Of a stretch of 64,000 nucleotides of DNA, positions 1 to 12,472 are shown piece by piece. A program made the translations under genes and the position numbers. Every line of letters begins with the position of its first letter. The first letter of the stretch is position 1. Source of the DNA: Fistulifera solaris (taxonomy: Eukaryota > Bacillariophyta > Bacillariophyceae > Naviculales > Stauroneidaceae); the NCBI GenBank assembly GCA_030295235.1, contig AP026162.1, positions 930,001-994,000 of the forward strand. Direction: 5' to 3'. The notes below the pieces were generated by a model, which was given only the letters and a program-made list of their open reading frames with translations, made no database searches and was not told where the DNA came from.

Positions 1-284
1 CACGAATCTAGCGCACCGACCTCCTCGGATTGCGTCCGCAACGAGCGAGTATTTTTACTTAGAACGAAAGCGGCAGCGGCTGCCGCTGTAGGAGCGAGCA
101 CACGGTATGTTCTGTAGCATTGCATCATGCTTATGTTTCCATCTCGAGTTAATTAACGAAAGAATTTAAAAAAAAATACTCCGTCTTTAACAATTGTCGT
201 TGAAAGCCCAGCAAAGATCCTTTTTTGTCGAAGATGACGACGACGACTCCCTTCTCACTCATCGACAACCCGCAGATTTCCTGG

Positions 285-880
285 GAACTTGATAATACAA
301 CTGGTCCAGCTTATCTGGACCAGTGTAAATACTCAATCACCAAGATTTTCTGGAAACTTGAAAAATACACGTGGTCCAGAAAATCTGGACCACTGTAAAT
401 ACCAAACACCCAGATTTCCAGGGAACGCGAAATACAGCTGGTCCAGAGTTTCTGGACCAGTATAATTACCACAGACCCAGATTTCCTGGGAACGTCAAAA
501 TACAACACTCCAGATTTTCTGGACCAATGTAAATACCCTACTCCCAGATTTCCTTAAAACGTGAGAATACAACAGGTCCAGATTTTCTGGACCGTTGTAA
601 ATACTACACATCCATGTTTTCTGGAAACATGAAACTACAATTGGTCTAATTTTCTGCACTAGTGTAATTACCACGCCCCCAGATTTCCTGGGAGTGTGAA
701 ATACAACACCTCCAGATTTTCTGGACCACCGTAAATACCACTCACCCAGATCTCCTGGGAACGTGAAAAAATACAAAACCTCCAGATTTTCTGGACTAGT
801 GTAAAGTCCTGGGACCGTGAAAGCATCACGCGTGCCCAAATTTTCTGGACCACGCATTCCCAGAAAATTTGGGAGTGTGG
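285..880. repeat. ~67-bp palindromic satellite (about nine units)
   Basis: Each unit holds two short palindromes: one of the form CCAGATTTCCTGGG and one of the form GGTCCAGATTTTCTGGACC, the second followed by TGTAAATAC or a variant. The 'ctggacc..tgtaaatac' mark recurs near 315, 384, 451, 518, 588, 655, 720, 793 and 845, a spacing of 65-73 bp with a shorter last step. Units are diverged by point changes. The small minus-strand reading frames across this block are a by-product of the repeat. The same TCCAGAAAATCTGGA core recurs at 54.5-55.1, 58.3 and 62.4-62.6 kb. Confidence 0.85.
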
Positions 881-1058
881 TGTTTGGTGAATTTTCACGA
901 TAATATCTTCGTGACGGCGGAGGCAGCGCGGTAAAAAAGCGTCCGCAGCGAGCATCCCTTCAATTCCATCCATAACGCTGCTTTTTACTTTTGCAGCTCG
1001 ACCTTATTACTAGTAAAATAAAATATCAGCATTGTTGCTCATCGTTTATTTACACAAT

Positions 1059-4000
1059 ATGCCGAATACGTCAAAGCAGAAGAGTACCAAGCCTAAGAAT
1101 GATACGTCCAATGTAGAGTCAGCGCAAAGGCTAGACTCCGCAAAGAGCTGGATACTTTGCATCAAGAAATGGAAGTGGCAAGATACGCGACTATCGAAAC
1201 GGGCCATCAACGAAGAAAAGTTCCAAAACATCAGTCGAAAGCACGTACTCGTCAGCGAAAACATCTGGAAAAGATAGATCACGAGGAGATCTTTGCCTAC
1301 GATGAACAGGGTGAAGACGTTCCGATCCGTGGGGCAGCCGCTGCTCACACAGCCGACGTAATCAACGGGAGTCTCATTTTTGGGGTACCTGGAAAGCCCG
1401 ACGAACAGCAGGATGGCTCAGACGATGGGGGCGATTCTTCTGAGGACCAGCAAAGCGACGATGATTCACAGTTCTCCGGCGAGGATGAGAACGAGGAAAG
1501 CGCCAGTGAGGACGACACGGACGAATCTGATACCATGGAAGAAAATGTTGATGAAGATTTCGACGATGATGACGAAGACGAGGACGAAGACTTGGAAGTC
1601 TTGGAAGAAGCAGAAGATACAGACAACGGCATAAGAGCCAAGTGTAGACCTGTCGCCGATGACTTGAACGCAAACGAAGATGGTGGCAAGCAACCAGGCA
1701 AGAAGCGGAAAAATAAGTTCCAGGGCATGAGCAACAAACGTCGAAGGTACCGCATGAAAAACTTCAAGTCCTTTCGAATGGCTCAAAGACACGGAGAAGC
1801 TCTTGCGGCTCATGCACGTGGTAATCCTTCATTAGCGATTCAGAAATTGAAAGCGATCGCTCAAGATCATCCGTCGGCACCACAAATCTACTCGTCACTG
1901 GGAATGATTTATGAAGAGATGCTGCAGGATCAGAAAGCGAAAGTAATTGGAGATCGAGATGGTTCAGGAGTTACTGATGGCTTGGATCAGGGTCAGGAGG
2001 ACGATAATTCGTCACTTATCGCCTTGGCAACCAAAATGTACGGGTCTTTTCATGTAGCCGCTTATTTATGCACGAAAGACTACGCTTTGTGGGAGAGAGC
2101 TGCCAACGCCGCCATCGAAATATCGGCCTTGCACACAGAAATGATGGCTGCCTCTGATGCCTCCAATGCCGTTCGCGAGTATCACAGATCAGCGAAAGTA
2201 CGTTGGCTTTCTGAAGCGAAGAGTGACTATTATAGAGCCACAAAGCTGAACCCACCTGGAATTGAAGTGGCTTGCAAATTAGCTGCTACTCTTGTTGAAT
2301 TAGGGCATCTTTCGGAAGCCCTAACTCTGCTCACAGATTTAAAGAATCATGCAGACAAGGCCCCCTCTTTCAACGCTAGCCATGGGGCTTGGTTACTGTA
2401 TGCTGATCTTATGCTACAGATTGGCCACGAATGCTCAAAATGGAACAGTGGGAATCAAAGCAATGGTAATCACATGTTCCGAAGATGGCTTCGCAAAATG
2501 TCGAAGACGTTTAATTGGGAAGAGAGGCGTTTACAAGCCCTCGTGAAAGCGTTGGAAGCGGCCGCAGGATCAAACAACTGCGGTGCACTCTTGAGCTGGA
2601 TGCATGAGAGGGCCTTGAGTATGAGCTCGAATACAGGCAATGGTCTCCAGGGACAGTCGGATTTCAATGAAATAACAGATGCAGAGATAGAAGCGGAGAA
2701 AGAAATAGCGATGAAGCGAAACAACGAAGAACTTGAAGATTTTGACAGAGTGACCGCTGAAATGAAAGCCGTCACGGATTCAAAAGGTGCACATGCACGC
2801 CAAAAAGAAAGAGAGCATTTGCTCGAAACGCAAAGGACGAGACTGGAGAACATCGAGGAACAACAAACTATGGCTCGTGACGAGGACGGATCGACACCTC
2901 TCGCTACGAGTTACGAGACAGCTGCCAGTCTCCCAATGTCATCATCGTGCCGCACAGTGTGTACTATTGCGACAGACTTAGTACGTCAGGCTCTTAGTAT
3001 GGGGATTGCTACCATTGGAAAGCTTGCTTGCGAGGCATTTTGCTCTTATTTGAAAGAGCGATCAGAGATCACTGAGAAACGGATTGCCGATAGACAAGCC
3101 TCGACTCAAAGTAATTTGGATAACGACAAGAAATACCGACATCGGGATTACGACAATGTGGAGGAACTCAGTGACGGTTATGTCAGTGACGTCGCTTTTT
3201 CGGATGACGAAGAGCTAAACCACTCGAACAATCCAGCACTACTTCAGTCTCTAAAATATGGAAGCCTGCCCCCAGAGCTTCGTTTCCTATACGGGATTTG
3301 TCTCGCCGCAGAAGGTGGAAAGCGATTTTTGGCAATGAGATGCATTGAAATTGTGAACTCTATCGGCTTGGAAGATCTTGATTGGTTTAATGAAGACATC
3401 AATGATACAGCTGCCGTACAAGATACTTCCTGGCAAGTCCTTTTGAAGTGCACTACTGCTCCTTTAACCAGAACCGCTGCTTACGCACTACTTGGTGATG
3501 TGCTCAAAAACGATTGCTAGATATTCCCTTATATGACCTTTCCCGTCTCCTATCAGAGCACGCAAGACGTCTCATTGATCTTGGTATTGTCAAAGAAGCT
3601 CTTGCTGAGCAGTCCAAAAACTCTCTTCAGTCTCGACGTCGCAGACTCGTTATTGATGTACTTGTTACAACTGCTCGCATTCAGCTCCAACATGTGGAAG
3701 AAATGATGTCTACAAGCTTGGATTCGGAAAGAGAAAAAAGGAAAGAGCTTGTACTTAATCTCCTGGAATCACTGACAGCCTACCTCAGAGCGCTTTGGAA
3801 TATTGATTCAAGAGCTGCTGTATGTACTTCTTGCAGGGAAATTCTAATTGCTCTAGCGGTGGCATTGCGGTTGTTGTTAGTTCTTGAGGAAGACTTTCAA
3901 GAAATGTGCAGTATTACAACGAAAGTCGAAGCAGCAATTTCAATTCTTTGCGGTGTTCCTAATCTTCAGTCGACTGACAACGAACTTTACCCGACTGATA

Positions 4001-5538
4001 ATCTGAGAAGTCTCCCATTTGACTCTGCTTTCCAATCTGACTCGTTGAAAAAATTATCGCTCAGAGTGCACAACTGTGCGGTGGCGACCAACTGTTCCCA
4101 TTTTTCCGGTTGGGAAGCTAGCGAATTTTCGACGGCTCTTCTTAAAAGTGTTGACATTTCATATTTTTCGGGCATCTCGGTCGAGAATGGTCATACGTTT
4201 GGTATTCTTAACGATCGCTGGGTTCCAATTCTTGCGCGACAGTGGGAAACACTAGCAATGATTCTTCCAAATTATCGTCGATTCGATTTTGCTGAACAGT
4301 TCAAAGCTGCATCCACCCGAGACAGATACGTCGAGGTCCGAAAGAGTATGGAGGAGGCTACTAAACGAGACAAACTTTGTATCTATGGCGAAGAGAGCGG
4401 CGTCGAGATTTTACTTTCTTACTCGGAGTTGTGCCTCAGGCTTGCCTCAATCTCAAGCGCAAGGAACCGTGATTTATCCTCACAAATGTTATACAAGGCT
4501 CTGAGCATCATCTTACCACTTTCTCAATTTGCACTCCATCAAGAACTTTGGACATCTACATTGGGTACAGTTGCAGCATGTCAGACTGGACTTATTGAAT
4601 GGAGACCAATAACAACACGAACAGATGGAGCAGTTTTGCCGTCGTATTTGCTTCCAACCGAGAGTCGCAGTAAAGGGAAATCGATAGAATCAAGTCTTGA
4701 TCAGTGGTTTGATTGGGAAAATGACCAAACTCCTCTTGCTAATTTGATTCCGATTGAACCAGCGAATCTGCTGTCGTTATGGAAGATGTACGCCGAAAAG
4801 ATTCCATCATCTTCTGAAAAAAGCAGAGTGGCAATGCAGCAACTCGACGAATCACTCAAGCAAATGCGCCTATGTTTCTCAGAGCAAGCTGTTGAAAATC
4901 AGTCGCTCATTGTGGCGGCGAAACTTTTAGATGTAGCCACCTGCGCCGACTGTGCAAACCCTTTTCTTTGCATATTTCAAGCAGCTCGCTTTGCTCGACA
5001 CAGTAGAAAAGGTGGATCAAGTAGCGATGTATTCAAGGTTCCACTGGCCCTGGAAGTAGAATGTACATCTCGAGATGTCGTTGCCATTCTTGGCCGTGCG
5101 GGCTGCCTTCAATCCCTCTATTGCTTTCACGAAGCTGCATTCTTGTATAGCTTCATCGCTGGAGTCTGCGCGGTTCACCGAAAGACAGAAAATGGTTCTG
5201 TCGAGCGGAACGACCTCTGGAAAGCTTTATCGATACTTAATTACAATCAAACAGTGCGTCTTCGCGCTTCGTTCCGAATGATCGTGAAAGAGCATGGGAT
5301 CAAGGACGAACCTCTGTTTGTCTGGAAAGGCAGCGTAATTGACGAACTAAATTCGGCGAGGATCGATGGGTTGGCGCTACAACCGCATGTAGAACACGTC
5401 GCTAGCGTACCGGACGTTCTTTTACCGTTTGAAGACGTCCAGCCTGGCAGTGATTTCAACATTGACGTAAATAATTTAGGCGCCTCGGAGGATGAATCAA
5501 AAGCTGTGACAGGAGAACCGATAGTAGTTGCCGTATAG
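1059..5538 (+). CDS. TFIIIC TPR subunit (GTF3C3/Tfc4-like)
   Basis: Probable tetratricopeptide subunit of RNA polymerase III factor TFIIIC, which binds tRNA-type promoters in the nucleus and recruits TFIIIB. About 1,490 residues. The order is a basic N-terminus (MPNTSKQKSTKPKND), a long Asp/Glu-rich tract (about residues 125-200), a KRRRYR basic patch, then TPRs from about residue 240 (AQRHGEALAAHARGNPSLAI, then APQIYSSLGMIYEEM). Two pieces match the family closely: the AAYLCTKDYALWERAANAAI segment and the YYRATKLNPPGIEVACKLAA repeat. A large helical C-terminal half follows. Two frame breaks cut it. One lies near 1127, where one more A gives ESAQKARLRKELDTL. The other is at an A5 run near 3508, where a sixth A gives DVLKKRLLDIPLYD. 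I read it as one gene starting at the ATG at 1059. No intron is evident. Confidence 0.8.
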
Positions 5539-5598
5539 TTTCTAAAGGAAAAAAATCCAAAGCGATTTAGTCATTAATGAACATCATTGCTGCAAATT

Positions 5599-6888
5599 CT
5601 ACTCAATACCAATAAAGGCTCTTTGTTGTTGTAGCATCATCATAGGATCGGGTATGTGTTGCTGCATCATCATCGAATTAGTTCCAAAGGATCCTTCGTA
5701 ACCTTGAGAAGGAATGAGTGCCATGGTGCTGGCCGGGTAAGTTTGATAATAATTGCCGCCTCCCATTGGACTACTTTCTAACCCCCGACTAAATATCCTG
5801 TATCAACTCCAGGGTTCTGATGCATCAGAGTAGGAGCCATCGCCAGGGACCCCGGTTGTTGACGCAACGCAACAGCGCGGAAATGAGGGTTACCGTACAC
5901 GATGTTAGTACCCTGGACAACAGGAGTGGAGATAACGCCTTGTGGTGCTGCCGAGACCATCATGGGCTGCATTTGCAGCTGACCTATTCCCGAATGCAAA
6001 ACGCCGTGACCTTGAGACGAGCTGTAGATATCATCGCCAACAAACTTCTGAACCATTTGAGGTGCCGCTAAAACACTAGCAGACTGAAAACCACCAGGCG
6101 CACGCAGCAGACTGCCATGAAGATGATGTTGCTCTTTACTTATGTGTTGCGCAGAGTTTGAATCAAGATACTGGCCAGAACCTCCCATCGTACCCCCCTG
6201 AGTTGGTATTCACAAGCGGAATCGGAGCATCCTCTAAAGAAGGAAGGGGGTTTGTTTTATTCAGAGCATAAAAATCAGGCTCATCTTTCTTACGCATGGG
6301 CAGCTTCTTGTGGGTTTTTGGTAATCTTCTCATGTATTTTTTGCAAGTGAGGCATACCTCGAAGAAAAAGCTGCGGGCAAAAAAGTTAGAAGAACGAAGC
6401 ATCGTCTCAAAAAAGAAGCATTTGCGATTGAATCTTACCTCGTGGTAATACGAACCGCGATCAGGTCCTCCGCTGATTCTCCGGAAGCTCCATGCATTGA
6501 CTAACCGGTTGAAGGAATGATAGTTGCTGTATTCAAAGAAGAGGGGCATTACCATGCTTTCAAACAACGCCGGCTTAAGAATTTTCCAAGATCGCCCGTG
6601 GGGCATCCATGAGATGATATCTTGAAATTCCTTTTGAGCCAGAATAACATAGAGCTTTACAGGGAATTTTTGCACGCGAATGGAGCTTTCCGGGCTTGTC
6701 CGAGAAGAAGTCGGAGGAGGATTGTCTGCAACAAGCCCTGGATCATCATCTTTGGTCACATTGCTATAATCTCGATAGGTATACTTCTCGCACTGATGAC
6801 GCTCCGTTCCTTCATTGTCGCAATTATCATCAGAAAGAAGAGGAGCAATGCTTACGCTTGACGCATCTTCCTTATCATGTTCACTCAT
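5599..6888 (-). CDS. Heat-shock factor (HSF-type transcription factor)
   Basis: Nuclear DNA-binding protein of about 407 residues. The HSF winged-helix domain (about residues 75-165) runs from FPVKLYVILAQKEFQDIISW through WKILKPALFE and the recognition segment YSNYHSFNRLVNAWSFRRIS to YYHELFLRGMPHL. A 68-bp intron at 6371-6438 (GTAAG...GCAG on the minus strand) splits YYHE from LFLRG. The rest is Met/Gln/Ser-rich and low complexity, ending in MMMQQHIPDPMMMLQQQRAF, which may be an activation region. Three homopolymer breaks interrupt the frame after the intron (near 6342, 6195 and 5788); crossing them extends the protein to the stop at 5599. The family is greatly expanded in diatoms, so the target genes cannot be guessed. 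Confidence 0.85.
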
Positions 6889-8686
6889 TTTGGATTTCGG
6901 CGACGTCCTTGCGACCGTTGTTATTGATTTTCAACTTCAGATGCTTTAATAGTCGAAAGCGAGGTGCATCTCGAAGTCTTGAAGATTGCACCGCTCTCGT
7001 CGTCTCTTCTCCGTGTACGTTTTTGGTCTGTCCGCATTGGTAATCGTGAACTTCAAGGAATTTCTCGCTCAACCGCTATGACCTTAAAGTACAATGTGAT
7101 ATGTCAATACAGCTTTGATATTCTCCGCAATAGATTCACGGTTGCAGACAAGACTACACTATATATATTTCACGACCATCTCATTTCGTGGTAGTTCTAT
7201 TATCAAGCGAACTGTGCAGTCGAACTCATCAAATTACCCGTGAGAAAATCACTTAGTACAAAATAAACAAGCCTTTATTCACTTTAACCTGGCATGTAGA
7301 GAAAACCGAATGCGATAATAAGAATAAAGTGAAACGTTGTATGCCTGTTTTCTTTCGGGTCTCATTTGCATTATGCCTATCGCCTATATCATGTTAAAAA
7401 AGTATAGAAACCTATACCTACTATAATCATAACTGTACGAATTGAAGCCAGCTGTCAAAGGTAAATCTTTTTTTTCTTTTAAGCCTCACTTCGGTAGGTT
7501 TAAAGGGAGTCTTGAGCATTGGAACTGCGTCCGAAATTGTACACACTGAGTGATTTCGTTCACGGTCCGCGAGAAAACGAGATTTTTGGACGTTCCGACT
7601 GTTTTCACGTAGCAAATTTTATAATGTGAGATGGTGGGGCGGTCGTGTGTCTGTCTTGTCGTCGCTTTTCACTTGCTATTTGACTGTTTGACTGACTCAG
7701 CTTCCTCGCGCGCGCTCTTTGCCTCGGATGCAAGACAGTTACCGGGTAGTTTCTCCGTGCTAAGGTTATGAAAACGCAAATTCGATTCAGGCTAAGAGCC
7801 CAGCGCCAGCTAACTCCCGTCCCGGAAAAAGATAATCAATACAACCAAAGACGTATCGCTTGACGAAAGAAGTTATTGATCAATGATCAATCAATTTTCT
7901 TAAGGTTACCGACAGATTCGATGATCATCAAAGTTGTCGCTGGCGGGAAAGTGAAGGAGATTTGACAATTGTTTCATGTAGGCATGTAGACTGTAAACCC
8001 GTCATTCTTGTCACAAACCGTGTTCCTTTTGTTTGTGCTACTCCGAAATCGCGTTAGACATCAAGCTCAGTCTTCGAGACCAAAGAAATTCACATCGTAA
8101 ACAATCATTCCCTTCAGGTCTTCCGCTCTTCTTTATTCGAGTGTTACTCTTTAACTTGTTAGGAAAGAAAAGGAACGATCCTTCCTTTTGAGAGAATGCA
8201 AACGAGCAGAATGCCATCCGAAAATACTGACAGACGCAAAGTGGCCAAGACTACATGTCAGTCATGAATCTATGGTTTTCCGAGCCATACTTCTATCCAA
8301 CCCTTCGGTCGTTGTCGTTCCGCAAGATTAGTCGACTGAATTAGTTCCCATTGCATTCTCGAAAATGCACGCAATGATGCATGATGTTAAAAAGTCTTGG
8401 GGATCGTTGTCTTTTACACGACTCCATTTTTTTAGTCACGAAGCAATAAGAAGAGACAGCAGACTCTCTAGCTAGATACCCTCTATTCAATGACTGTTAT
8501 TGACGTCTTTGACACAAACCTAATAGACTGTCCTTTAAAACATTTGCAATTTTCGTTAAAATCATCTTACGTTGAGACGTCTTGGGGCTTGGGGATCGTT
8601 GCCTTCACATTGACTATAGACCTGGGTGTAGGCGAAACCCGACAAAGACGGCTTATAGTCACGAGACATGAATGAATGTTGCGAAT

Positions 8687-8728
<42 letters not shown>

Positions 8729-8930
8729 GATGGTCAAAGAATTTTTTTTTTGTTAGTCTATTTATTTTTAAAATTAAAAAAAAATTGCGCTTATTGTTTA
8801 CGCCTAGCATAGGTCCATTGACGCTACCTTGTACCAGTCTAACGCTGTTTACACCTATCACGAAATATTTCTGAAGCTGTTTAAGTGCCTTTAATTGTCT
8901 ATGTTGGCGCAGTAATCTGGGCAAGGAAAC
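6889..8930. other. Intergenic region between divergent HSF and CysRS genes
   Basis: About 2 kb without a supportable gene; short frames here have no recognisable content. It carries a GACT...CAGTCATGAA palindrome at 8247-8270 and a T39 tract at 8689-8727 just downstream of a 'tagtcacgaga' motif. The T tract followed by a second T run could be the tail of a retroposed copy read on the minus strand, but I see no body for it. Confidence 0.5.
8689..8727. repeat. Poly-T tract (39 T)
   Basis: Uninterrupted T39, with a second T run about 15 bases further on. The long Lys-rich minus-strand frame here is an artefact of this tract. Confidence 0.95.
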
Positions 8931-10903
8931 ATGCCGGGGGCATCTTGGCGGAGGCTGATGCCGGTGCTGTCGAAACGTCATGCACTTCCTCCCCTAAACG
9001 AATCTCTCAGCATGTTCTTTTCCGCGTCTCCACGTGAAGCGTTAAAGTTGTACAATTCATTGACAGGAAAGCTCGAGTCTCTACCCATAGGAGATTCTGT
9101 GGCGTGTTATACCTGCGGTCCTACAGTCTATGCACCAGCTCACCTTGGGCATGCCAGAAACTACGTTTTAATGGACATTTTCCGTCGCGTATGGGAGTCG
9201 ACGGGCGCTCGACCCGTGTTTGTTCTCAACATTACCGATGTCGATGACAAGATCATTGCCGCAGCTGCTCAAAACAGTGAATCGCCTGTGGAACTAGCTC
9301 GTCGCTATGAGGAGGCATTTTGGCGAGACCTCGATGCTCTTAATTGCTTACGGCCAACGATCGTCACGCGTGTCACGGAGCACGTAGAATCCGCGATTAT
9401 TCCCTACATAGAGCGTTTGGTAGACCAGAACATGGCATATCTTGTTCCGGGGGAGGGGATATACTTTGACGTCCGAGCCTTTGATAATGTGATGCAGCGT
9501 CTGAATTCGCGATACGGTAAACTGGCGCCGTCTGTTCAAGCAAAGGACTTTGTTTTGGAGAATCAGCGAAAGAAAAGCACAACAGGAGAGTCAAAGAAAG
9601 ATCCACGAGATTTCGCACTTTGGAAATTTAAAAAGCCGGACGAAAACTTCCATTGGGCATCATCATGGGGAGAAGGACGACCGGGATGGCACATTGAATG
9701 TTCCGCTATGATTGAAAGTGTATCCAGTGCATTGAATGTTCCCTTTGCGTACACGCAGGTGGAATCGACTTGCAGTTTCCCCATCATACGAATGAAATAG
9801 CCCAAGCAGAAGCGTATCACATGCGTGGTCACTGGATTGAGCACTGGCTGCACATTGGACATCTACATATTGACGGTTTGAAAATGTCGAAGTCGTTGAA
9901 AAATTTCATTACAATAGAACACTTGCTTTCGGATCATCCTTCTTCCAAAATCTCATCTCCGGCTGATGATTTCCGTCTATGGTGTCTCTCAACATCATCC
10001 TATCGGAGCCCAGTCACATACTCCCAAGAGCGAATAGAGCAGGCAAAACAGAAAAGATTTGAGCTTGTACGCTTTCTTATCGATGCCGAGGCTTGGCTTC
10101 GGCATTCTGTAACAGAAAGGAAGAAATGGACAGCAGATGATGTGAGTCTCTTTCAATTCGTGCAAACGAAAAACGCCCAAGGAAGGGACTCGCTCTTGAA
10201 TGATCTTGGTGGAGCGCTGTACGTTGAATGCATGCTAGACATTGCCCATGAAGGATCCCGTTATCTGTCAGAATGCAGTCCTGAGCGTACTCCCCACGAA
10301 CCACTGACAGTTGCAGTGAGTACGTTAAGAGCAATGATGTCGTTGGTTGGATTTAGTGATTCTACAACGAAAGCTGGGCAACACACCACTATGAATGAAA
10401 GCTCGAGTATTGTGGGCGGCGAATCAGCACTATTAGACGAACTGGCGCAATTTCGAACAACTGTTCGCTCGTTAGCTATGAAGAGCATGAAAGTTGACTT
10501 GAATAATGTCAAGCAAAACCTAAGTGCTCTCCTTCAATCCTGTGACGACCTTCGCGACCGCACTCTACCATCCATGGGTATTGCACTGATCGACGAGAAA
10601 GTGGAAGAAGAGGAGTCTAAAGTTGGAGAAACAGTTCCCAAGTTGTGGCAGTTTTGTGTGCCGACGTCGAATCTACCGCAAGAGCAAAACACACCATTCC
10701 AGCAGCCACTTTCTTCAGACGAACTTAAAGCAATACCATTGCAAGATTTCTTCAAGGCGGGGCAATATGCAGGTCAGTTCGCTGACTTTGATGAGACTGG
10801 ATTCCCCACAAAGAACAAGGATGGGTCCGATGTATCTAGCCGTCTTCGGAAAAAGTTATCGAAGAAACTAGAAAAACATGCAAGTAGGCTCAGAAAGATA
10901 TAG
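8931..10903 (+). CDS. Cysteinyl-tRNA synthetase
   Basis: Class I synthetase that charges tRNA-Cys; about 657 residues. The N-terminal catalytic core shows the zinc/cysteine-binding start ([20 protein letters not shown], containing the HIGH-type HLGH), then [22 protein letters not shown] and the second zinc segment [19 protein letters not shown]. The KMSKS loop is [10 protein letters not shown]. The C-terminal extension is Lys-rich ([18 protein letters not shown]), as in eukaryotic CysRS. One frame break near 9742 lies between NVPF and VHAGGIDLQ, and a single missing base explains it. The first 40 residues are Ser/Arg-rich and could be an organelle presequence, but this is not decisive. Confidence 0.93.
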
Positions 10904-11285
10904 GTTAGAAAGATACAGGTTAGGTTTACAGATGAGACTCTTTATCTGGTTTCATCATGCAATATTTGTTGCTTCATAGACATAGACTCTAGGTGAATGC
11001 CGAATGCCTAAAAAAATTCTCCAGTACCAGTAATGAGTTGCGCATTGCGCATCGTCTGACTCACCCGACGTCATGAGGAGTCGTGAGTCACTGCTTCTTC
11101 GACGTCCCATTCACGAATGACAAAAGCACGACGATGAGGCGCATGCAGCACGGCGGCGACCATGAACTAACTACTACGTATTGTTGACCATGAAGCATCA
11201 GTACTTAGTAATCTCAGGACAAAACACATTGAAACAAGCATTATTTCTTAGCGACGAAATCTCTCATTATTTGTGACCATCGAAC
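10904..11285. other. Intergenic region with an inverted bZIP-type motif pair
   Basis: No gene seen. It contains two TGACTCA-type sites in inverted order around a GACGTCAT core (11057-11090), described separately. Confidence 0.5.
11057..11090. promoter_or_regulatory. Inverted TGACTCAC / GTGAGTCA pair with GACGTCAT core
   Basis: An imperfect 34-bp inverted repeat with AP-1-like half-sites at each end and an ACGTCA core between them, about 200 bp upstream of the start at 11286. ACGTCA/TGACGT motifs are known CO2/cAMP response elements bound by bZIP proteins in diatom carbonic-anhydrase promoters. A regulatory role here is inference. Confidence 0.35.
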
Positions 11286-12404
11286 ATGCATTCCACAAAG
11301 ATATTGAGAGTCCGGAAGAATCCCTTGTCAGGGACACCGCAGCTCCTTCTCCCGCCTCCCAACTTTTGGGAAAGTGCTGGTGCCGCTCTTCAAGGAGCAT
11401 GGAGTCACATCGTAGATCAGTCAGCGCGCGATAAATACGAAGTTCTTGTGGAGAAAAATGTCATCAAGGACACTGTATTGCAGAACGCCACCACGGGGGC
11501 AACGTTGACGTTTGCTTTGTTTCACAATCTGCAGAATCCTTTATTTGAAAAATATAAATTTGATGCCGCTGAATTCATGCATGCAGTAGGTCCTGCTCTC
11601 GAGAACTTTCATGATACTTTGGGGTGTTTGAAGAACGATCTTCCGGCAAATCTTGAACAAGACAAACTCAAGCTCGAAGAGTCCTTAAAAAAAGTCCGAC
11701 GAGGAACTCTTGGGAATGAAGGAAGATCTTACCACATCCTTACTGGGTGTGAATCGTTGGAAACAACAAGCCAAAGAAGACGAAAACAGCCCCGCTGGTA
11801 TTCTTTCCAAGATGACAACAGAGATATGCCTGGATGCATTCTATTATACATGCAAATTAGATGTGTTAGGTCGTGACGCGCTGGAAAAACAACCGACCCC
11901 GGCCATTCCAGCATCCCCAATCATTACATTCCCGGAAGTTGCCGAGTCAATGAAGTCGCTTTACTGAACGCTCGCGCTTCAGAAATAGGCGTTCCCGACG
12001 ACAAAGAGATCGATGAGGAGTATCCCGAGTTCCGTGCATCGGAAGACCAATCCTTTCAGAAAAATCTAGACGTCGCTGCTCAATTGGATGTTCTCTACGA
12101 GGTTTCTCATACTTATCGACTCAGCGCTGATTCGAAAGACGATTCTCAACAAAAAGACGATAGCAAAGAAGACACAACTTTGAGACAAGGGGAACGCGCT
12201 CATGAAAGCGTCAAGGATGGAGAGGACAAGCAGACGGTAGAGTCCATGGTTTATACCAACTTAGCGGTAGCAGTGTTTGAGGGATGGCTTTATCGAACAT
12301 CCGGCGGCAAGAACAGCTTACGGTGGAAAATTGCTATGATTCGGGATGCCTACGAGTTTCCACACCATCAACCTAGAGTTATTACGAATCCCCCTTCCTC
12401 TTAA
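11286..12404 (+). CDS. Uncharacterised conserved-looking protein (~373 aa)
   Basis: I do not recognise the family. The N-terminal half is a helical soluble-looking domain (WESAGAALQGAWSHIVDQSA, later GATLTFALFHNLQNPLFEKY). The middle carries a Glu-rich stretch and a Pro-rich segment (QPTPAIPASPIITFPEVAES). The C-terminus is a compact hydrophobic/basic block (LAVAVFEGWLYRTSGGKNSL, then WKIAMIRDAYEF). No signal peptide or membrane span is evident. Two homopolymer breaks cut it. At an A7 run near 11687, A6 would give ESLKKSDEELLG. Near 11951 one extra A gives AESNEVALLNARASE. The smooth continuation across both breaks supports one gene. Confidence 0.6.
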
Positions 12405-12472
12405 CTTTGTCTGTAAAATCTGTATTAACTGCTAAATGCATCCCCTGAAAATTAGCTGAGCAAGTATATCAT

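Noticed and set aside
311-973. Overlapping minus-strand frames of 65-120 codons
   Set aside because: They translate the 67-bp palindromic repeat and show no domain; each repeats the same peptide pattern (VQKIWxxVxF, PENL).
3500-3520. Programmed ribosomal frameshift in the TFIIIC gene
   Set aside because: Similar one-base breaks occur in more than a dozen unrelated genes in the same window; error in runs is simpler.
8562-8981. 139-codon minus-strand frame with a poly-Lys block
   Set aside because: Created by the T39 tract; the rest has no recognisable content and overlaps the CysRS start.
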